A program made the position numbers and the translations under genes. This document shows, in pieces, positions 34,294 to 46,686 of a stretch of 64,000 bases of DNA; position 1 is the first letter of the stretch, and the number at the start of each line of letters is the position of its first letter. The notes beneath the pieces are model-generated. The model was given only the letters and a program-made list of their open reading frames with translations. It did not search any database and had not been told where the DNA came from. Location: NCBI GenBank assembly GCA_947452295.1, contig CANGCK010000002.1, positions 43,370-107,369 of the forward strand, written 5' to 3'. Source of the DNA: Sphingobacteriia bacterium. Its GTDB lineage: Bacteria > Bacteroidota > Bacteroidia > Chitinophagales > Chitinophagaceae.

Positions 34294-37200
34294 ATGTCTA
34301 CTACAACATTGAACAACAGGGTCGGCTTCGGTAAAACTAAACATTTGGCTGATGCCCCTGACCTACTCGACATCCAGTTGGAATCTTTTAAAGAGTTTTT
34401 TCAGTTAGAAACTACGCCGGATAAGCGTAATGTGGAAGGACTGTTTCGTGTGTTTAAGGAAAATTTTCCTATTACAGACACCCGTAACATCTTTGTATTG
34501 GAATTTCTCGACTATTTCATCGACCCGCCAAGATACACCATCGATGAGTGTATGGAACGCGGTTTAACTTACGCTGTGCCTTTAAAAGCAAAATTGCGTT
34601 TAAGTTGTAACGATGAAGAACACGTAGATTTCCAAACCATCGTTCAAGATGTGTTCTTGGGAAATATACCCTACATGACTCCACGTGGTACATTTGTAAT
34701 TAATGGTGCGGAAAGGGTAGTAGTATCCCAACTCCATCGTTCTCCAGGTGTATTCTTTGGTCAGTCTGTACACCCCAACGGTACAAAAATTTATTCCGCT
34801 CGTGTGATACCTTTTAAAGGAGCATGGATGGAATTTGCTACCGATATCAACAATGTAATGTATGCTTATATTGACCGTAAGAAGAAATTCCCGGTTACTA
34901 CTTTGTTGCGCTCTATTGGCTTTGAAACAGATAAAGACATTCTTGAATTATTTGGAATGGCTGACGAAGTTAAAGCAGATAAAAAATCATTGGCCAATCA
35001 AGTTGGTAAAAAATTAGCTGCCCGTGTATTAAGAACTTGGGTTGAAGACTTTGTTGACGAAGATACAGGTGAAGTTGTAAGTATTGAGCGTAATGAAATT
35101 GTGATGGAGCGCGATACTGTTTTAGATGAAGAAGCTATCGACACGATCATTGAAATGGAAGTGAAAAGTGTATTCATCCAAAAAGAAGATGTTGGCGGCG
35201 ACTATGCAATTATTTACAATACATTAAATAAAGATACCTCAAACAGTGAATTAGAAGCTGTTCAGCACATCTATCGCCAATTGCGCGGTGCCGATGCTCC
35301 TGATAATGAAACTGCCCGCGGTATTATTGATAAATTATTCTTTAGCGACAAACGTTATGATCTTGGTGAAGTAGGTCGCTACAAAATCAATAGAAAATTA
35401 GGCTTAGAATACCCACTTACAAAGAAGGTATTGACTAAGCAAGACATCATTGAAATTATTAAATACCTAGTGCGTTTAACCAATGCGAAAGCAGAGATCG
35501 ATGATATTGATCACCTAAGCAATCGTAGAGTTAGAACTGTAGGTGAACAATTGTACGCACAATTTGGGGTTGGGTTAGCTCGTATGGCTCGTACCATCAG
35601 AGAACGTATGAACGTTCGTGATAATGAAGTATTTACTCCGGTAGATTTGATTAATGCAAGAACTTTGTCTTCTGTTATCAACTCATTCTTTGGTACTTCT
35701 CAATTATCTCAATTCTTAGATCAAACCAATCCATTAAGTGAGATCACGCACAAGCGTCGTATCTCCGCATTAGGACCAGGTGGCTTGAGCAGAGAGCGTG
35801 CAGGATTTGAGGTTCGTGACGTTCACTATTCTCACTATGGTCGTTTATGTACCATTGAAACTCCTGAAGGACCAAACATTGGATTGATTTCAACACTTTG
35901 TGTGCATGCTGCCATTAACGATATGGGATTCATTGAAACCCCTTATCGTAAAGTTGAAGCTGGGAAAGTGAATATGAATGAATTAACATTCTTAAGCGCT
36001 GAAGAAGAAGATTCTGCAAAAATCGCACAAAGTAACTCTCCGTTAAATGAAAAAGGTGAATTCCAAGAAGATCGAGTTGTTTCTCGTCAAACTGGTGATT
36101 TCCCAATTTTAGACAAAGGTGAAGTAGAATATATGGACGTAGCGCCAAACCAAATTGTTGGTTTGAGTGCATCTCTAATTCCTTTCTTAGAACATGATGA
36201 TGCCAACCGTGCATTGATGGGATCAAACATGCAACGCCAGGCAGTACCTTTAATTTTACCGGAAGTACCTATTGTAGGTACCGGTTTAGAAGGTAAAGCT
36301 GCTCGTGATGCACGTATTCAAATTCATGCAGAAGGTAATGGTATTGTTGAATTTGTAGATGCAAATGAAATTCATGTTCGTTATGATAGAAACGATTTAG
36401 ATCGTTTGGTAAGCTTCAATGATGATTTACAGATTTATAAATTAACCAAATTCATCAAAACTAACCAAGCTACTTGTATTAATTTAAATCCTGCTGTTAA
36501 AAAAGGTCAACATGTAGTAAAAGGCGATTTCTTAACAGAAGGATATGCAACTAAAGATGGTGAATTGGCATTGGGCCGTAACCTTCAAGTAGCATTCATG
36601 CCATGGAAAGGTTACAACTTTGAAGATGCGATCGTTATCAGTGAAAAAGTTGTACGCGAAGATTTGTTTACCTCTGTTCATATTGATGAATATGAATTGG
36701 AAGTTCGTGATACTAAATTGGGTGAAGAAGAATTAACTCCAGATATACCAAACGTTTCTGAAGAAGCTACTAAAGATTTAGATGAAAATGGTATCATTAG
36801 AATCGGTGCTACCATTAAAGAAGGAGATATCTTAATTGGTAAAATCACTCCAAAAGGTGAATCTGATCCAACTCCTGAAGAAAAATTATTGCGTGCTATC
36901 TTTGGTGACAAAGCGGGTGATGCAAAAGATGCCTCTTTAAAAGCACCTAACGGAACTGAAGGTGTGGTAATAGATAAAAAGCTATTCCAACGTGCTAAGA
37001 AAGATAAAAACGGAAAAATCCGTGAGAAAGCTTTATTAGAAAAAGTAGAGAAAGTTCATCAACAAAATGTAGAAGTTATTAAAGACCTTTTACTAGAAAA
37101 ATTACAAACGCTTTTGTCTGAAAAAGCTTCTGCGGGTGTAAGTAATAACTTTGGTGAAATGTTGATAGGAAAAGGAGCTAAGTTTAATCCTAAGAATTTA

Positions 37201-38097
37201 GCTACTATCGATTATCAAAATGTAAATCCATTAGGTTGGACTGGAGATGCAAAAACGGATGACCAAATCAATACGTTATTACACAACTACAGTATTAAGT
37301 ACAATGAAGAGTTGGGTAGATACAAGCGTGAGAAATTCAACATCTCAATTGGTGATGAATTACCTGCAGGTGTATTGAAATTGGCTAAAGTTTACCTTGC
37401 TGTAAAACGTAAGTTGAAAGTGGGTGATAAAATGGCGGGTCGTCATGGTAACAAAGGAATTGTAGCTAAAATAGTACGTGCAGAAGATATGCCGTTCTTA
37501 GAAGATGGAACTCCGGTAGATATTGTACTGAATCCATTAGGGGTACCTTCTCGTATGAACCTTGGTCAGATTTATGAAACTATTCTTGGATGGACCGGTA
37601 AGCGTTTAGGTGTTCGTTTTGCAACGCCAATATTTGACGGTGCTTCTACAACACAAATTGAACAATATTGTGTGGATGCAGGTATTCCAAGAAATGGTCA
37701 TACATACTTGTACGATGGGGAAACAGGAGAGCGTTTCCACCAGAAGGCAACTGTAGGAGTTATTTATATGATTAAATTACACCACATGGTAGATGATAAG
37801 ATGCATGCCCGTTCAATCGGACCATACAGTCTTATTACTCAGCAACCATTGGGTGGTAAAGCACAGTTTGGTGGTCAGCGTTTTGGTGAAATGGAAGTGT
37901 GGGCATTGGAAGCGTATGGCGCAGCAAACATTTTGCAAGAGTTGTTAACACTTAAATCAGATGACATCATTGGTCGTGCAAAAACTTATGAGGCAATCGT
38001 TAAAGGTGATAACATTCCTAAAGCAGGCGTGCCTGAATCATTCAATGTATTGGTGCATGAACTTAGAGGTTTAGGTTTAGATCTTAAGTTTGATTAA
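34294..38097 (+). CDS. rpoB: DNA-directed RNA polymerase beta subunit
   Basis: 1267 aa from ATG 34294; nine further upstream codons from a TTG are not family-like. Seen are the rifampicin-region block [18 protein letters not shown], the family signature [12 protein letters not shown], and the C-terminal [12 protein letters not shown]. Size is normal for Bacteroidota. Four bases of TTGATTAAC separate it loosely from rpoC, 30 bases on, in one operon. Confidence 0.98.
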   Translation: MSTTTLNNRVGFGKTKHLADAPDLLDIQLESFKEFFQLETTPDKRNVEGLFRVFKENFPITDTRNIFVLEFLDYFIDPPRYTIDECMERGLTYAVPLKAKLRLSCNDEEHVDFQTIVQDVFLGNIPYMTPRGTFVINGAERVVVSQLHRSPGVFFGQSVHPNGTKIYSARVIPFKGAWMEFATDINNVMYAYIDRKKKFPVTTLLRSIGFETDKDILELFGMADEVKADKKSLANQVGKKLAARVLRTWVEDFVDEDTGEVVSIERNEIVMERDTVLDEEAIDTIIEMEVKSVFIQKEDVGGDYAIIYNTLNKDTSNSELEAVQHIYRQLRGADAPDNETARGIIDKLFFSDKRYDLGEVGRYKINRKLGLEYPLTKKVLTKQDIIEIIKYLVRLTNAKAEIDDIDHLSNRRVRTVGEQLYAQFGVGLARMARTIRERMNVRDNEVFTPVDLINARTLSSVINSFFGTSQLSQFLDQTNPLSEITHKRRISALGPGGLSRERAGFEVRDVHYSHYGRLCTIETPEGPNIGLISTLCVHAAINDMGFIETPYRKVEAGKVNMNELTFLSAEEEDSAKIAQSNSPLNEKGEFQEDRVVSRQTGDFPILDKGEVEYMDVAPNQIVGLSASLIPFLEHDDANRALMGSNMQRQAVPLILPEVPIVGTGLEGKAARDARIQIHAEGNGIVEFVDANEIHVRYDRNDLDRLVSFNDDLQIYKLTKFIKTNQATCINLNPAVKKGQHVVKGDFLTEGYATKDGELALGRNLQVAFMPWKGYNFEDAIVISEKVVREDLFTSVHIDEYELEVRDTKLGEEELTPDIPNVSEEATKDLDENGIIRIGATIKEGDILIGKITPKGESDPTPEEKLLRAIFGDKAGDAKDASLKAPNGTEGVVIDKKLFQRAKKDKNGKIREKALLEKVEKVHQQNVEVIKDLLLEKLQTLLSEKASAGVSNNFGEMLIGKGAKFNPKNLATIDYQNVNPLGWTGDAKTDDQINTLLHNYSIKYNEELGRYKREKFNISIGDELPAGVLKLAKVYLAVKRKLKVGDKMAGRHGNKGIVAKIVRAEDMPFLEDGTPVDIVLNPLGVPSRMNLGQIYETILGWTGKRLGVRFATPIFDGASTTQIEQYCVDAGIPRNGHTYLYDGETGERFHQKATVGVIYMIKLHHMVDDKMHARSIGPYSLITQQPLGGKAQFGGQRFGEMEVWALEAYGAANILQELLTLKSDDIIGRAKTYEAIVKGDNIPKAGVPESFNVLVHELRGLGLDLKFD

Positions 38098-38127
38098 CAA
38101 CTAACAATTCAAATTCTCAACAGCGAT

Positions 38128-41100
38128 ATGGCAATCAAAAGAGAAAACAAACAACGACCAACTTTTTCGCAAATCACTATTAGTTTGGCTTCGCCCGATA
38201 GTATTTTAGAAAGAAGTTTTGGAGAGGTATTAAAACCTGAAACCATTAATTACCGTACGTATAAGCCTGAACGTGATGGCTTATTCTGCGAAAGAATTTT
38301 TGGACCTGTTAAAGATTATGAGTGTGCTTGTGGAAAGTATAAGCGCATCCGTTATAAAGGCATTGTATGTGATCGTTGCGGCGTAGAAGTAACTGAAAAG
38401 AAAGTTCGTCGCGAGCGCATGGGACATATTAAACTAGTAGTTCCTGTTGTACATATTTGGTACTTCAAGAGTTTACCTAATAAAATAGGTTATCTCTTAG
38501 GAATGAGCTCTAAGAAGTTAGAGACCATCGTATACTATGAACGTTATGTAGTATTACAAGGTGGTATCAAAGAAAACTTACACATGGGTGATCTTCTTAC
38601 AGAAGAAGAATACCTCGATATCATGGATAATATTCCAAAAGACAATCAATACCTACCCGATGAAGATCCACAGAAATTCATTGCTAAAATGGGTGCTGAA
38701 GCAGTTCATGGATTATTAGAAAGAATTGATTTAGATGAGTTGAGTTTCTCTTTAAGAAACGCAGCTGCTACTGAAACTTCTCAACAACGTAAAGCGGATG
38801 CTTTAAAGCGTTTGAGCGTGGTTGAATCATTTCGGGATGCAGGAACAAGAATTACCAATCGCCCAGAGTGGATGGTAATGCAGTATATACCTGTTATTCC
38901 TCCAGAATTACGTCCTTTAGTTCCTCTAGATGGTGGTCGTTTTGCTTCTTCTGATTTAAATGATTTATATCGTCGTGTAATTATTCGTAACAATCGTTTA
39001 AAACGTTTGTTAGAAATCAAAGCTCCTGAAGTAATCTTACGTAATGAAAAACGTATGTTGCAAGAAGCAATTGATAGTTTATTCGATAACTCTCGTAAAT
39101 CTAATGCTGTTAAGGCTGAAGGTGGCCGTGCCCTTAAATCTTTATCTGATGTATTAAAAGGTAAGCAAGGTCGTTTTCGTCAGAACTTATTGGGTAAACG
39201 TGTTGACTACTCTGGTCGTTCTGTAATTGTGGTAGGTCCGGAATTGAAGATTCATGAGTGTGGTTTACCAAAAGATATGGCTGCAGAATTATTTAAGCCA
39301 TTTGTAATTAGAAAATTAATTGAAAGAGGTATTGTAAAAACAGTGAAATCTGCAAAGAAATTGGTAGATAGAAAAGAAGCTGTTATTTGGGATATCTTAG
39401 AAAATATATTAAAAGGGCATCCGGTTTTATTAAATCGTGCCCCTACACTTCACCGTTTGTCAATCCAGGCATTCCAACCTAAATTGGTAGAAGGTAAAGC
39501 TATTCAGCTACACCCGTTGGTAACTTCATCATTCAACGCGGATTTTGATGGTGACCAAATGGCGGTGCACGTACCTTTAAGTAACGCTGCTATATTAGAA
39601 GCTCAGTTATTAATGCTTTCTTCTCACAATATTTTGAACCCGCAAAATGGTACTCCAATTACGCTTCCTTCTCAGGACATGGTATTGGGACTGTATTACA
39701 TCACAAAGGGCAAGAAAACTACTGATACCGAAATAATCAGAGGGCAGGGGATGGCATTCTACAGCATGGATGAAGTGGTAATTGCTTACAATGAAGGGAA
39801 AGTTGATTTACATGCGAATATTAGAGTAAAAACCAATGTAAGAGAGAAAAGTGGTGAGTTGGTTAAAAAGTTAATTGAAACAACTGTTGGGCGTGTATTA
39901 TTTAACCAACATGTTCCAGTTGAAGTTGGATTTGTAAATGCATTATTGACTAAGAAAAGTTTAAGAGAAATCATTGGTGATATTATAAAAATTACGGATG
40001 TTCCAAAAACTGCCAAATTCTTGGATGATATTAAAACACTTGGATTCCGTATGGCATTCCGTGGTGGCTTATCATTTAGTGTAAACGATTTAATTGTACC
40101 TGAACTTAGAAATGAGTTATTAGAAAGTGCAAAAGTTGAAGTAGATGAGGTTTGGGAAAGCTATAACATGGGATTAATTACCAATAACGAACGTTATAAT
40201 CAGGTAATTGATATATGGGGTAGAGTGGATATGAAAATTACTGAAACCCTAATTCGTGAAATGGCTACCGATAAGCAAGGATTTAACTCTGTTTACATGA
40301 TGCTTGATTCTGGAGCGCGTGGTAGTAAAACACAGGTTAAGCAGTTAGTTGGTATTCGTGGATTGATGGCTAAACCTCGTAAAAGTGGTAGCTCTGGAAG
40401 TGAGGTAATTGAGAACCCAATTCTTTCTAACTTTAAAGGTGGATTGAATGTATTGGATTACTTTATTTCTACCCATGGTGCACGTAAAGGTTTGGCCGAT
40501 ACGGCATTAAAGACAGCCGATGCTGGTTACTTAACACGTCGTTTAGTTGACGTATCACAAGATGTGGTTATTAGTGAAGAAGACTGTGGAACACTTCGTG
40601 GTAATGCAACTAGTGCATTAAAAGACAACGAAGATGTAATTGAAGGCTTAGCTGATAGAATTGAAGGACGTACATCTTTACACAATGTTTACCATCCAGT
40701 AACAGAAGAATTAATCATATTAGCTGGTGAAGAAATTTCTTCAGATGTTGCTAAATACATTGATGAAGTTGGTATTGAAACAGTTGAAATTCGTTCTGTA
40801 CTTACTTGCGAAAGTAAACGAGGTGTTTGTGTGAAATGTTATGGTAAAAACTTGGCTACAGGATATCTTGCACAGAGAGGTGATGCAGTTGGTATCATTG
40901 CTGCTCAATCTATTGGTGAACCAGGTACACAGCTTACATTACGTACTTTCCACGTGGGTGGGGTTGCAGGTTCTTCTAACATCGAATCTACATTGAATGC
41001 TAAGTTCGATGGTACCATTCAGTTTGATGGTTTAAGGACTGTTGATACGGTAAACAATGAAGGTGTTAAATCTAAAATAGTAATTGGTCGTACAGGTGAG

Positions 41101-42414
41101 GTGAGAATTATGGATGTGAAAAATGATCGCCTGATGATTACCAATAACGTTCCTTATGGTGCTACATTAAATGTAAAAGATGGTGCGCAGGTTAAAAAAG
41201 GAGATGTGATTTGTACTTGGGATCCATTTAACAATGTAATTGTTGCAGAAACTAACGGTTCTATTAAGTTCGAAAATATTTTAGATGGTATTACTTATCG
41301 TGATGAGGCCGATGAACAAACAGGTCACCGCGAAAAAGTGGTAATAGAAACAAAAGATAAAACCAAGATACCTACTATTATCGTTGAAGGAAAAGACATT
41401 AAGCAATACAACTTACCAGTAGGATCTCATATAGGTGTAGAAGAAGGCGATGAAGTAAAAGCTGGTCAAGTATTGGTTAAAATTCCTCGTATATTAGGCA
41501 AATTGAGAGATATCACTGGAGGTCTTCCTCGTGTAACTGAATTATTTGAAGCGCGTAATCCGGGTAATCCTGCTATTGTTTGCGAAATTGATGGAGTTGT
41601 ATCATTTGGTAATGTGAAGCGTGGTAATCGTGAGATTATTGTAGAATCACGTGATGGTATGGTGAAAAAATACCTTGTACCGTTAACTCGTCAAATCCTA
41701 GTACAAGACGGTGACTTTGTAAAAGCTGGTACACCAATGTCTGACGGTCAAATTGCACCTGCTGATATTTTAGCTATTAAAGGACCTTTTGCAGTTCAAG
41801 AATACGTTGTAAATGAAATTCAGGAAGTTTACCGTTTACAAGGGGTAAAAATTAATGATAAGCACGTTGAAGTGATTGTTCGCCAAATGATGAAAAAGGT
41901 GGAAATTGTTGATGCAGGTGATACCAAGTTCTTAGAGGAGGATTTAGAAGATCGTTTTGACTTTATTGAAGAAAATGATCGTATCTACGATAAGAAAGTG
42001 GTAACCAATGCTGGCGAAAGTACTAAAATGAGAGCTGGTCAAATTGTTACTGTTCGTGAATTTAGAGAAGAAAACTCTATACTTCGCAGAGGAGATAAGC
42101 AATTGGTAGAGGTTAGGGATGCAAAACCTGCTACTGCTACACCGGTTCTTTTAGGTATTACTAAAGCTTCGTTGGGTGTACAAAGCTGGATTTCAGCTGC
42201 TTCATTCCAAGAAACAACTAAAGTGTTAAGTCAGGCTGCAATTCAAGGTAAAACAGATGCCATGTTAGGACTGAAAGAGAATGTAATTACCGGACACTTA
42301 ATTCCTGCTGGTTCTGGACAAAAAGAGTTTGAGAATATGATAGTAGGAAGTAAAGAAGAATACGAAGTACTTGCAACCACCAGAGAAGCGATGAGCTTTG
42401 ATGAAGAGGAATAA
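38128..42414 (+). CDS. rpoC: DNA-directed RNA polymerase beta' subunit
   Basis: 1428 aa. N-terminal zinc ribbon (CACG...CDRCG), the catalytic metal loop [12 protein letters not shown], the trigger-loop region [16 protein letters not shown] and the second zinc site around [11 protein letters not shown]. It forms the active-site half of the core enzyme. No intein or insertion of note. A strong terminator follows. Confidence 0.98.
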   Translation: MAIKRENKQRPTFSQITISLASPDSILERSFGEVLKPETINYRTYKPERDGLFCERIFGPVKDYECACGKYKRIRYKGIVCDRCGVEVTEKKVRRERMGHIKLVVPVVHIWYFKSLPNKIGYLLGMSSKKLETIVYYERYVVLQGGIKENLHMGDLLTEEEYLDIMDNIPKDNQYLPDEDPQKFIAKMGAEAVHGLLERIDLDELSFSLRNAAATETSQQRKADALKRLSVVESFRDAGTRITNRPEWMVMQYIPVIPPELRPLVPLDGGRFASSDLNDLYRRVIIRNNRLKRLLEIKAPEVILRNEKRMLQEAIDSLFDNSRKSNAVKAEGGRALKSLSDVLKGKQGRFRQNLLGKRVDYSGRSVIVVGPELKIHECGLPKDMAAELFKPFVIRKLIERGIVKTVKSAKKLVDRKEAVIWDILENILKGHPVLLNRAPTLHRLSIQAFQPKLVEGKAIQLHPLVTSSFNADFDGDQMAVHVPLSNAAILEAQLLMLSSHNILNPQNGTPITLPSQDMVLGLYYITKGKKTTDTEIIRGQGMAFYSMDEVVIAYNEGKVDLHANIRVKTNVREKSGELVKKLIETTVGRVLFNQHVPVEVGFVNALLTKKSLREIIGDIIKITDVPKTAKFLDDIKTLGFRMAFRGGLSFSVNDLIVPELRNELLESAKVEVDEVWESYNMGLITNNERYNQVIDIWGRVDMKITETLIREMATDKQGFNSVYMMLDSGARGSKTQVKQLVGIRGLMAKPRKSGSSGSEVIENPILSNFKGGLNVLDYFISTHGARKGLADTALKTADAGYLTRRLVDVSQDVVISEEDCGTLRGNATSALKDNEDVIEGLADRIEGRTSLHNVYHPVTEELIILAGEEISSDVAKYIDEVGIETVEIRSVLTCESKRGVCVKCYGKNLATGYLAQRGDAVGIIAAQSIGEPGTQLTLRTFHVGGVAGSSNIESTLNAKFDGTIQFDGLRTVDTVNNEGVKSKIVIGRTGEVRIMDVKNDRLMITNNVPYGATLNVKDGAQVKKGDVICTWDPFNNVIVAETNGSIKFENILDGITYRDEADEQTGHREKVVIETKDKTKIPTIIVEGKDIKQYNLPVGSHIGVEEGDEVKAGQVLVKIPRILGKLRDITGGLPRVTELFEARNPGNPAIVCEIDGVVSFGNVKRGNREIIVESRDGMVKKYLVPLTRQILVQDGDFVKAGTPMSDGQIAPADILAIKGPFAVQEYVVNEIQEVYRLQGVKINDKHVEVIVRQMMKKVEIVDAGDTKFLEEDLEDRFDFIEENDRIYDKKVVTNAGESTKMRAGQIVTVREFREENSILRRGDKQLVEVRDAKPATATPVLLGITKASLGVQSWISAASFQETTKVLSQAAIQGKTDAMLGLKENVITGHLIPAGSGQKEFENMIVGSKEEYEVLATTREAMSFDEEE

Positions 42415-42434
42415 TTGTTTCGTAACAATAAATA

Positions 42435-42467
42435 AAAAAAGTAGGAAGCCATGCTTCCTACTTTTTT
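42435..42467 (+). terminator. Terminator after rpoC
   Basis: AAAAAAGTAGGAAGC/GCTTCCTACTTTTTT, 15-bp perfect stem with loop CAT. Confidence 0.92.
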
Positions 42468-42500
42468 ACTGAATAAAGCATAATCAATAAAAAATATTAT

Positions 42501-43085
42501 ATGAAGAATTCTACACTTATTTTTAATGTAGTAATAGCATTGGCTATTGCTGTTTTATTTTATCTCCAGCTTTCTGATAAAAAGTCGACTTCCTCATCGG
42601 CTGCTTCAAAAATGGCTCCTGCTGGAAGCTTCAGAATAGCATATTTTGAGTCTGATTCTATTCAAAATAATTTCGAATATTTCAAGGAAATACGCAATGC
42701 CTTGCAAGCAAAGGATTTAGCGAATAGTCGTCAATTGAATGAGTTAAAAAATGTATTTACCAATAAATACCAAGATTTGCAAAGATCTGCTCAAACGCTA
42801 TCTCAAGCAGAGTTAGCAAATAAGCAACAGGAATTAGAACAAATGCAGAAAACTTATCAAGGTAAAGAGCAAATGATGGCACAGGAAATGCAAGATGAAA
42901 GCTTCAAAAAATTGCAAGATGTTAAAAAGAAAATAGAAGAGTATTTGAAAGAATACAATAAAGACAAAGGTTTTGCATATGTATTTTCTAGCGCACCTGA
43001 ATTTATGTATCTTAAAGATAGTGCTTACAATATTACAGAAGACCTAGTAAAAGGGTTGAATAAGTTGTATCCTACAAAAAAATAA
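42501..43085 (+). CDS. OmpH/Skp-like periplasmic protein
   Basis: 194 aa. An N-terminal membrane segment (about 5-25) acts as signal or anchor, followed by a short Ser-rich linker, a strand RIAYFESDSIQ, a long charged coiled coil (about 60-165, Gln/Lys/Glu-rich) and a C-terminal KGFAYVFSSAPEFMYLKDSAYNITEDLV block. This is the OmpH/Skp plan, a chaperone for outer-membrane proteins in the periplasm. Exact clients are unknown. It follows rpoC but is cut off by the terminator. Confidence 0.85.
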   Translation: MKNSTLIFNVVIALAIAVLFYLQLSDKKSTSSSAASKMAPAGSFRIAYFESDSIQNNFEYFKEIRNALQAKDLANSRQLNELKNVFTNKYQDLQRSAQTLSQAELANKQQELEQMQKTYQGKEQMMAQEMQDESFKKLQDVKKKIEEYLKEYNKDKGFAYVFSSAPEFMYLKDSAYNITEDLVKGLNKLYPTKK

Positions 43086-43110
43086 ATCATCAATCATATT
43101 TGTTATCTTC

Positions 43111-43140
43111 ATTCCCGCTTCCAAAAGAGCGGGAATTTTT
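43111..43140 (+). terminator. Hairpin with T-run touching the next start codon
   Basis: ATTCCCGCT/AGCGGGAAT (43111-43119 with 43128-43136) followed by TTTTTT. The ATG of the permease gene (43142) begins right after the T-run, so the hairpin either ends the OmpH message or lies in the 5' leader of the permease and could hide its start. Confidence 0.6.
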
Positions 43141-43141
43141 T

Positions 43142-44584
43142 ATGACTGAGACTACAACTACATTTAAGCCTACCCTTGGCTTGCTAGATGCTACTATGAT
43201 TGTTGCTGGTAGCATGATTGGATCTGGAATATTTATTGTTAGTGCGGATATTACCCGAAATGTGGGAAGTGCAGGATGGCTCATTGCAGTTTGGCTTTTA
43301 ACCGGTTTTATGACATTAACAGCCGCTTTAAGTTATGGTGAACTAAGTGCAATGTTCCCTAAAGCTGGTGGTCAATATGTTTATTTAAAAGAATCATACA
43401 ATCGGTTAACTGGATTTTTATATGGTTGGAGCTTTTTTGCTGTGATACAAACGGGAACTATTGCTGCTGTTGGCGTTGCTTTTTGCAAATTTGCAGCTTA
43501 TTTTTTCCCTGGATTAGAAATGAATTCCGACAATATCCTTTTTTTATTTGGGCCATTTAAAATATATCCAGCGCAATTTGTTTCAATTATCATCATCATT
43601 TTTTTAACTTATATCAATACAAAAGGTGTTAATGGTGGTAAAATTATTCAAACCATATTTACTGTAACCAAGCTACTATCGTTATTTGGGTTAATTGCAT
43701 TCGGATTTTTATTAGCTGCAAAATCTGAAATATGGAATGCAAATTGGGCTGATGCTTGGACGATGAAAAATTTAAGTAAAGGGAATGCCGAAAATGGACT
43801 TTCTGCAACTATTATTGCGCCAATTATTGGTTCGGGGGCAATGGGTGCCATAGCTGCATCTATGGTGGGGTCTATTTTTAGTAGTGATGCTTGGAACAAT
43901 GTTACTTTTATTGCAGGCGAAATAAAAAATCCAAAAAGAAATATTGGGTTGAGTCTTTTTTTAGGAACATTAATTGTAACCCTAATATATGTTGCTGCTA
44001 ATTTGATGTATTTAAGTGTATTGCCACTGCATGACATTGCTTTTGCATCATCTGATAGAGTTGCTGTAACTGCTTCAAATGCTATTTTTGGGAATAGCGG
44101 CACTTATATTATAGCAGCTATGATTATGGTTTCTACATTTGGCTGTAACAACGGGTTGATCCTTGCAGGAGCTAGAGTATATTATACCATGGCACAAGAT
44201 GGGCTTTTTTTTAAAAATGCTGCAAAACTAAATAAGAATGCAGTGCCTGAATGGGCTTTATGGGCACAATGTGTGGTGGCTTCTTTATTGTGTTTAAGTG
44301 GGAAATATGGTGATTTATTAGATATGGTTTCGTTTATCGTGGTAATTTTTTACATTCTTACTATCGTGGGCATTTTTATACTCCGTAAAAAAAGACCAGA
44401 TATTGAAAGGCCTTACCGAGCAATTGGCTATCCAATTTTACCCTTAGTATATATATTAATGGGCGCTAGTTTTTGTGTTTTATTATTTATTTATAAACCA
44501 GCATTTACATGGCCTGGTTTGGTAATAACATTATTGGGAATACCTTTGTATTATTTAGCAGTTAATACATCAAAAAAAGACTAG
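43142..44584 (+). CDS. APC superfamily amino-acid permease
   Basis: 480 aa with about 12 membrane helices. The first helix motif GSMIGSGIFIVSADI is the substrate-binding signature of APC transporters; FKAGGQYVYLKE-like residues follow (here FPKAGGQYVYLKESY). It resembles the LAT/SteT-like branch (amino-acid exchangers), but the substrate is an inference. An in-frame TTG at 43100 is upstream of the hairpin and is rejected. The next gene begins on the base after its stop codon. Confidence 0.88.
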   Translation: MTETTTTFKPTLGLLDATMIVAGSMIGSGIFIVSADITRNVGSAGWLIAVWLLTGFMTLTAALSYGELSAMFPKAGGQYVYLKESYNRLTGFLYGWSFFAVIQTGTIAAVGVAFCKFAAYFFPGLEMNSDNILFLFGPFKIYPAQFVSIIIIIFLTYINTKGVNGGKIIQTIFTVTKLLSLFGLIAFGFLLAAKSEIWNANWADAWTMKNLSKGNAENGLSATIIAPIIGSGAMGAIAASMVGSIFSSDAWNNVTFIAGEIKNPKRNIGLSLFLGTLIVTLIYVAANLMYLSVLPLHDIAFASSDRVAVTASNAIFGNSGTYIIAAMIMVSTFGCNNGLILAGARVYYTMAQDGLFFKNAAKLNKNAVPEWALWAQCVVASLLCLSGKYGDLLDMVSFIVVIFYILTIVGIFILRKKRPDIERPYRAIGYPILPLVYILMGASFCVLLFIYKPAFTWPGLVITLLGIPLYYLAVNTSKKD

Positions 44585-45571
44585 ATGAATTTCGATCAAT
44601 TATTTGAGGGATTTAGCAACACAAAGGTGTTGATTGTAGGGGATGTAATGTTAGATACTTATTGGTTTGGAAATGTAGATAGAATTTCACCTGAAGCACC
44701 CGTTCCGGTGGTTGCATTTCAAAAAAAAGAATTACGTGTTGGAGGAGCAGCAAATGTAGCCTTGAATACAGCTTCTTTAGGTGCTCAAACTGCTATAATA
44801 TCGGTAATTGGTGAAGATGCAGATGGGAATGAATTGAAGCAATTAATGAAAAATAGCCATATCAATACCACCTCAATCATTAGTACACCAACCCGAATTA
44901 CTACCAATAAAATGAGGGTAATGAGCAGAAATCAGCAAATGATGCGGTTAGATGCAGAATATACGCATGATATAGACGAGGCATTAGAAAACCAATTGAT
45001 AGCGGCTGTATACCAATATATTGATGAAGCCAGACCACAAATACTGATTTTTGAAGATTACAATAAAGGAGTGTTGACCAAAAAAGTAATTGAATCAATT
45101 ACTGAATATTGCAATAAAAATGGAGTAATTACAGCGGTGGATCCAAAACGAAAAAATTTCTTGACATATAAAGGGGTTACTTTATTTAAGCCCAATTTGA
45201 AGGAAGTAAAAGAAGGGTTGAATTTATTAATCGATCAAGTAAGTTTATCGACATTAAATGAAGTACATCAGGCTCTTCAGCAATACTTGCAACATGACAT
45301 ATCATTTATCACCCTTTCAGAAAAAGGCGTTTTTTTTGAGCAAGGAAATGAATCTTTAATTATACCCACTCATGTTCGAAATATTGCTGATGTAAGTGGC
45401 GCAGGGGATACAGTAATTGCTGTCGCTTCTTTAGTATATGCTGCTACACGAAATATGCGATTAGCTGCCGAAATGGCTAATATTGCCGGTGGATTAGTTT
45501 GTGAAGAAGTGGGGACTGCAGCAATTGTTAAAGAGAAACTATTAAACGAATGTAAATTGTTGTTGAATTAA
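44585..45571 (+). CDS. rfaE1: D-glycero-beta-D-manno-heptose-7-phosphate kinase (RfaE domain I)
   Basis: 328 aa, PfkB/ribokinase fold. LIVGDVMLDTYWFG, the GGAANVALN sugar site and the catalytic-base motif GAGDT (D275) are present. It makes heptose-1,7-bisphosphate in ADP-heptose synthesis for the LPS core. Only the kinase half is present; the adenylyltransferase half of bifunctional HldE is not fused. Starts directly at the end of the permease gene, so the two are probably co-translated. Confidence 0.9.
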   Translation: MNFDQLFEGFSNTKVLIVGDVMLDTYWFGNVDRISPEAPVPVVAFQKKELRVGGAANVALNTASLGAQTAIISVIGEDADGNELKQLMKNSHINTTSIISTPTRITTNKMRVMSRNQQMMRLDAEYTHDIDEALENQLIAAVYQYIDEARPQILIFEDYNKGVLTKKVIESITEYCNKNGVITAVDPKRKNFLTYKGVTLFKPNLKEVKEGLNLLIDQVSLSTLNEVHQALQQYLQHDISFITLSEKGVFFEQGNESLIIPTHVRNIADVSGAGDTVIAVASLVYAATRNMRLAAEMANIAGGLVCEEVGTAAIVKEKLLNECKLLLN

Positions 45572-45642
45572 TCGGAAATATTTAATGATACTTGTTGTAT
45601 TAAAGCAAACATTTTCCATTCTATCAGTAAATCATAGATTTT

Positions 45643-46590
45643 ATGAATAACTATACGATTGCTATCCATGGGGGGGCGGGTACTATCTTAAAAGACGATA
45701 TGACTCCTGAATTAGAAGCGGCTTATTTAATGGGGTTGCAAAATGCATTGGATATTAGCTATGCTGTGTTGCATGAAGGAGGATCTGCTGTAAATGCTGT
45801 AAAAGCGGCATTAGTTATTTTAGAAGATAATATTTTATTTAATGCAGGTAGAGGGGCTGTATTTACTAAAAAGGGCGTTCAAGAAATGGATGCGGCTATC
45901 ATGGACGGAAAAAATTTAATGGCTGGTGCTGTTGCCGGTATCCGAAATGTAAGGAATCCAATAGAACTGGCAGTTGAAGTAATGCAAAACAGCAACCATG
46001 TTTTTTTGAGCGGAAAGGGTGCGAACGATTTTGCAATAAAACAAGGTATAAAATTAGAACCTGATGAATACTTTTATTCCCAGTTTAGGTACGATCAATG
46101 GAAAGCAATAAGAGACTCCGATAATTATTCATTAGACCATACCCATCATCACTTAGAAGAGTTAATGAAGGATAAAAAATTTGGAACTGTGGGAGCTGTA
46201 GCTTGTGATAGTAACGGAAATATTGCAGCTGCTACTTCAACTGGTGGAATGACCAATAAAAAGTATGGAAGAATTGGTGATAGTCCTGTAATAGGAGCAG
46301 GAACTTATGCTAATAACAAGACTTGTGCGATTAGTTGCACAGGACATGGTGAGATGTTCATAAGATCTGTTGCTGCTTATGATGTAAGTTGTTTGATGGA
46401 ATACAAGAACTTGAATTTGCATGATGCAATGCAAAAAGTAGTCCATGAAAAATTAATGAACATGAATGGCGAGGGTGGTATGATAGGTGTAGATGCTGCA
46501 GGAAATGCAGCACTGATTTTTAATAGTGCGGGAATGTATAGAGGTGTAAAAAATAACCATGGTACAAATAATGTTGCTATTTACAGATAG
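45643..46590 (+). CDS. iaaA: Isoaspartyl peptidase / L-asparaginase (Ntn hydrolase)
   Basis: 315 aa, plant-type asparaginase. Starts IAIHGGAG, with the autocleavage site before T182 in KFGTVGAVA, followed by TSTGGMTNK and GRIGDSPVIGAG. The precursor splits itself into two chains and then removes isoaspartyl residues or deaminates asparagine. No signal peptide is seen, so it should be cytosolic. Confidence 0.93.
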   Translation: MNNYTIAIHGGAGTILKDDMTPELEAAYLMGLQNALDISYAVLHEGGSAVNAVKAALVILEDNILFNAGRGAVFTKKGVQEMDAAIMDGKNLMAGAVAGIRNVRNPIELAVEVMQNSNHVFLSGKGANDFAIKQGIKLEPDEYFYSQFRYDQWKAIRDSDNYSLDHTHHHLEELMKDKKFGTVGAVACDSNGNIAAATSTGGMTNKKYGRIGDSPVIGAGTYANNKTCAISCTGHGEMFIRSVAAYDVSCLMEYKNLNLHDAMQKVVHEKLMNMNGEGGMIGVDAAGNAALIFNSAGMYRGVKNNHGTNNVAIYR

Positions 46591-46686
46591 TATGATATGA
46601 ATTAAAGCATATCCAACAAAGCCTAAGCAAACTATAAATGGTTATCAGAAAAATTACAATTGACCATTAATAATTATAGAAAATAT

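Noticed and set aside
35930..36226. Antisense open frame inside rpoB
   Set aside because: A shadow of biased codons in a highly expressed gene; no promoter box or domain. The same holds for the other long antisense frames in tuf, queA, amt and the ABC gene.
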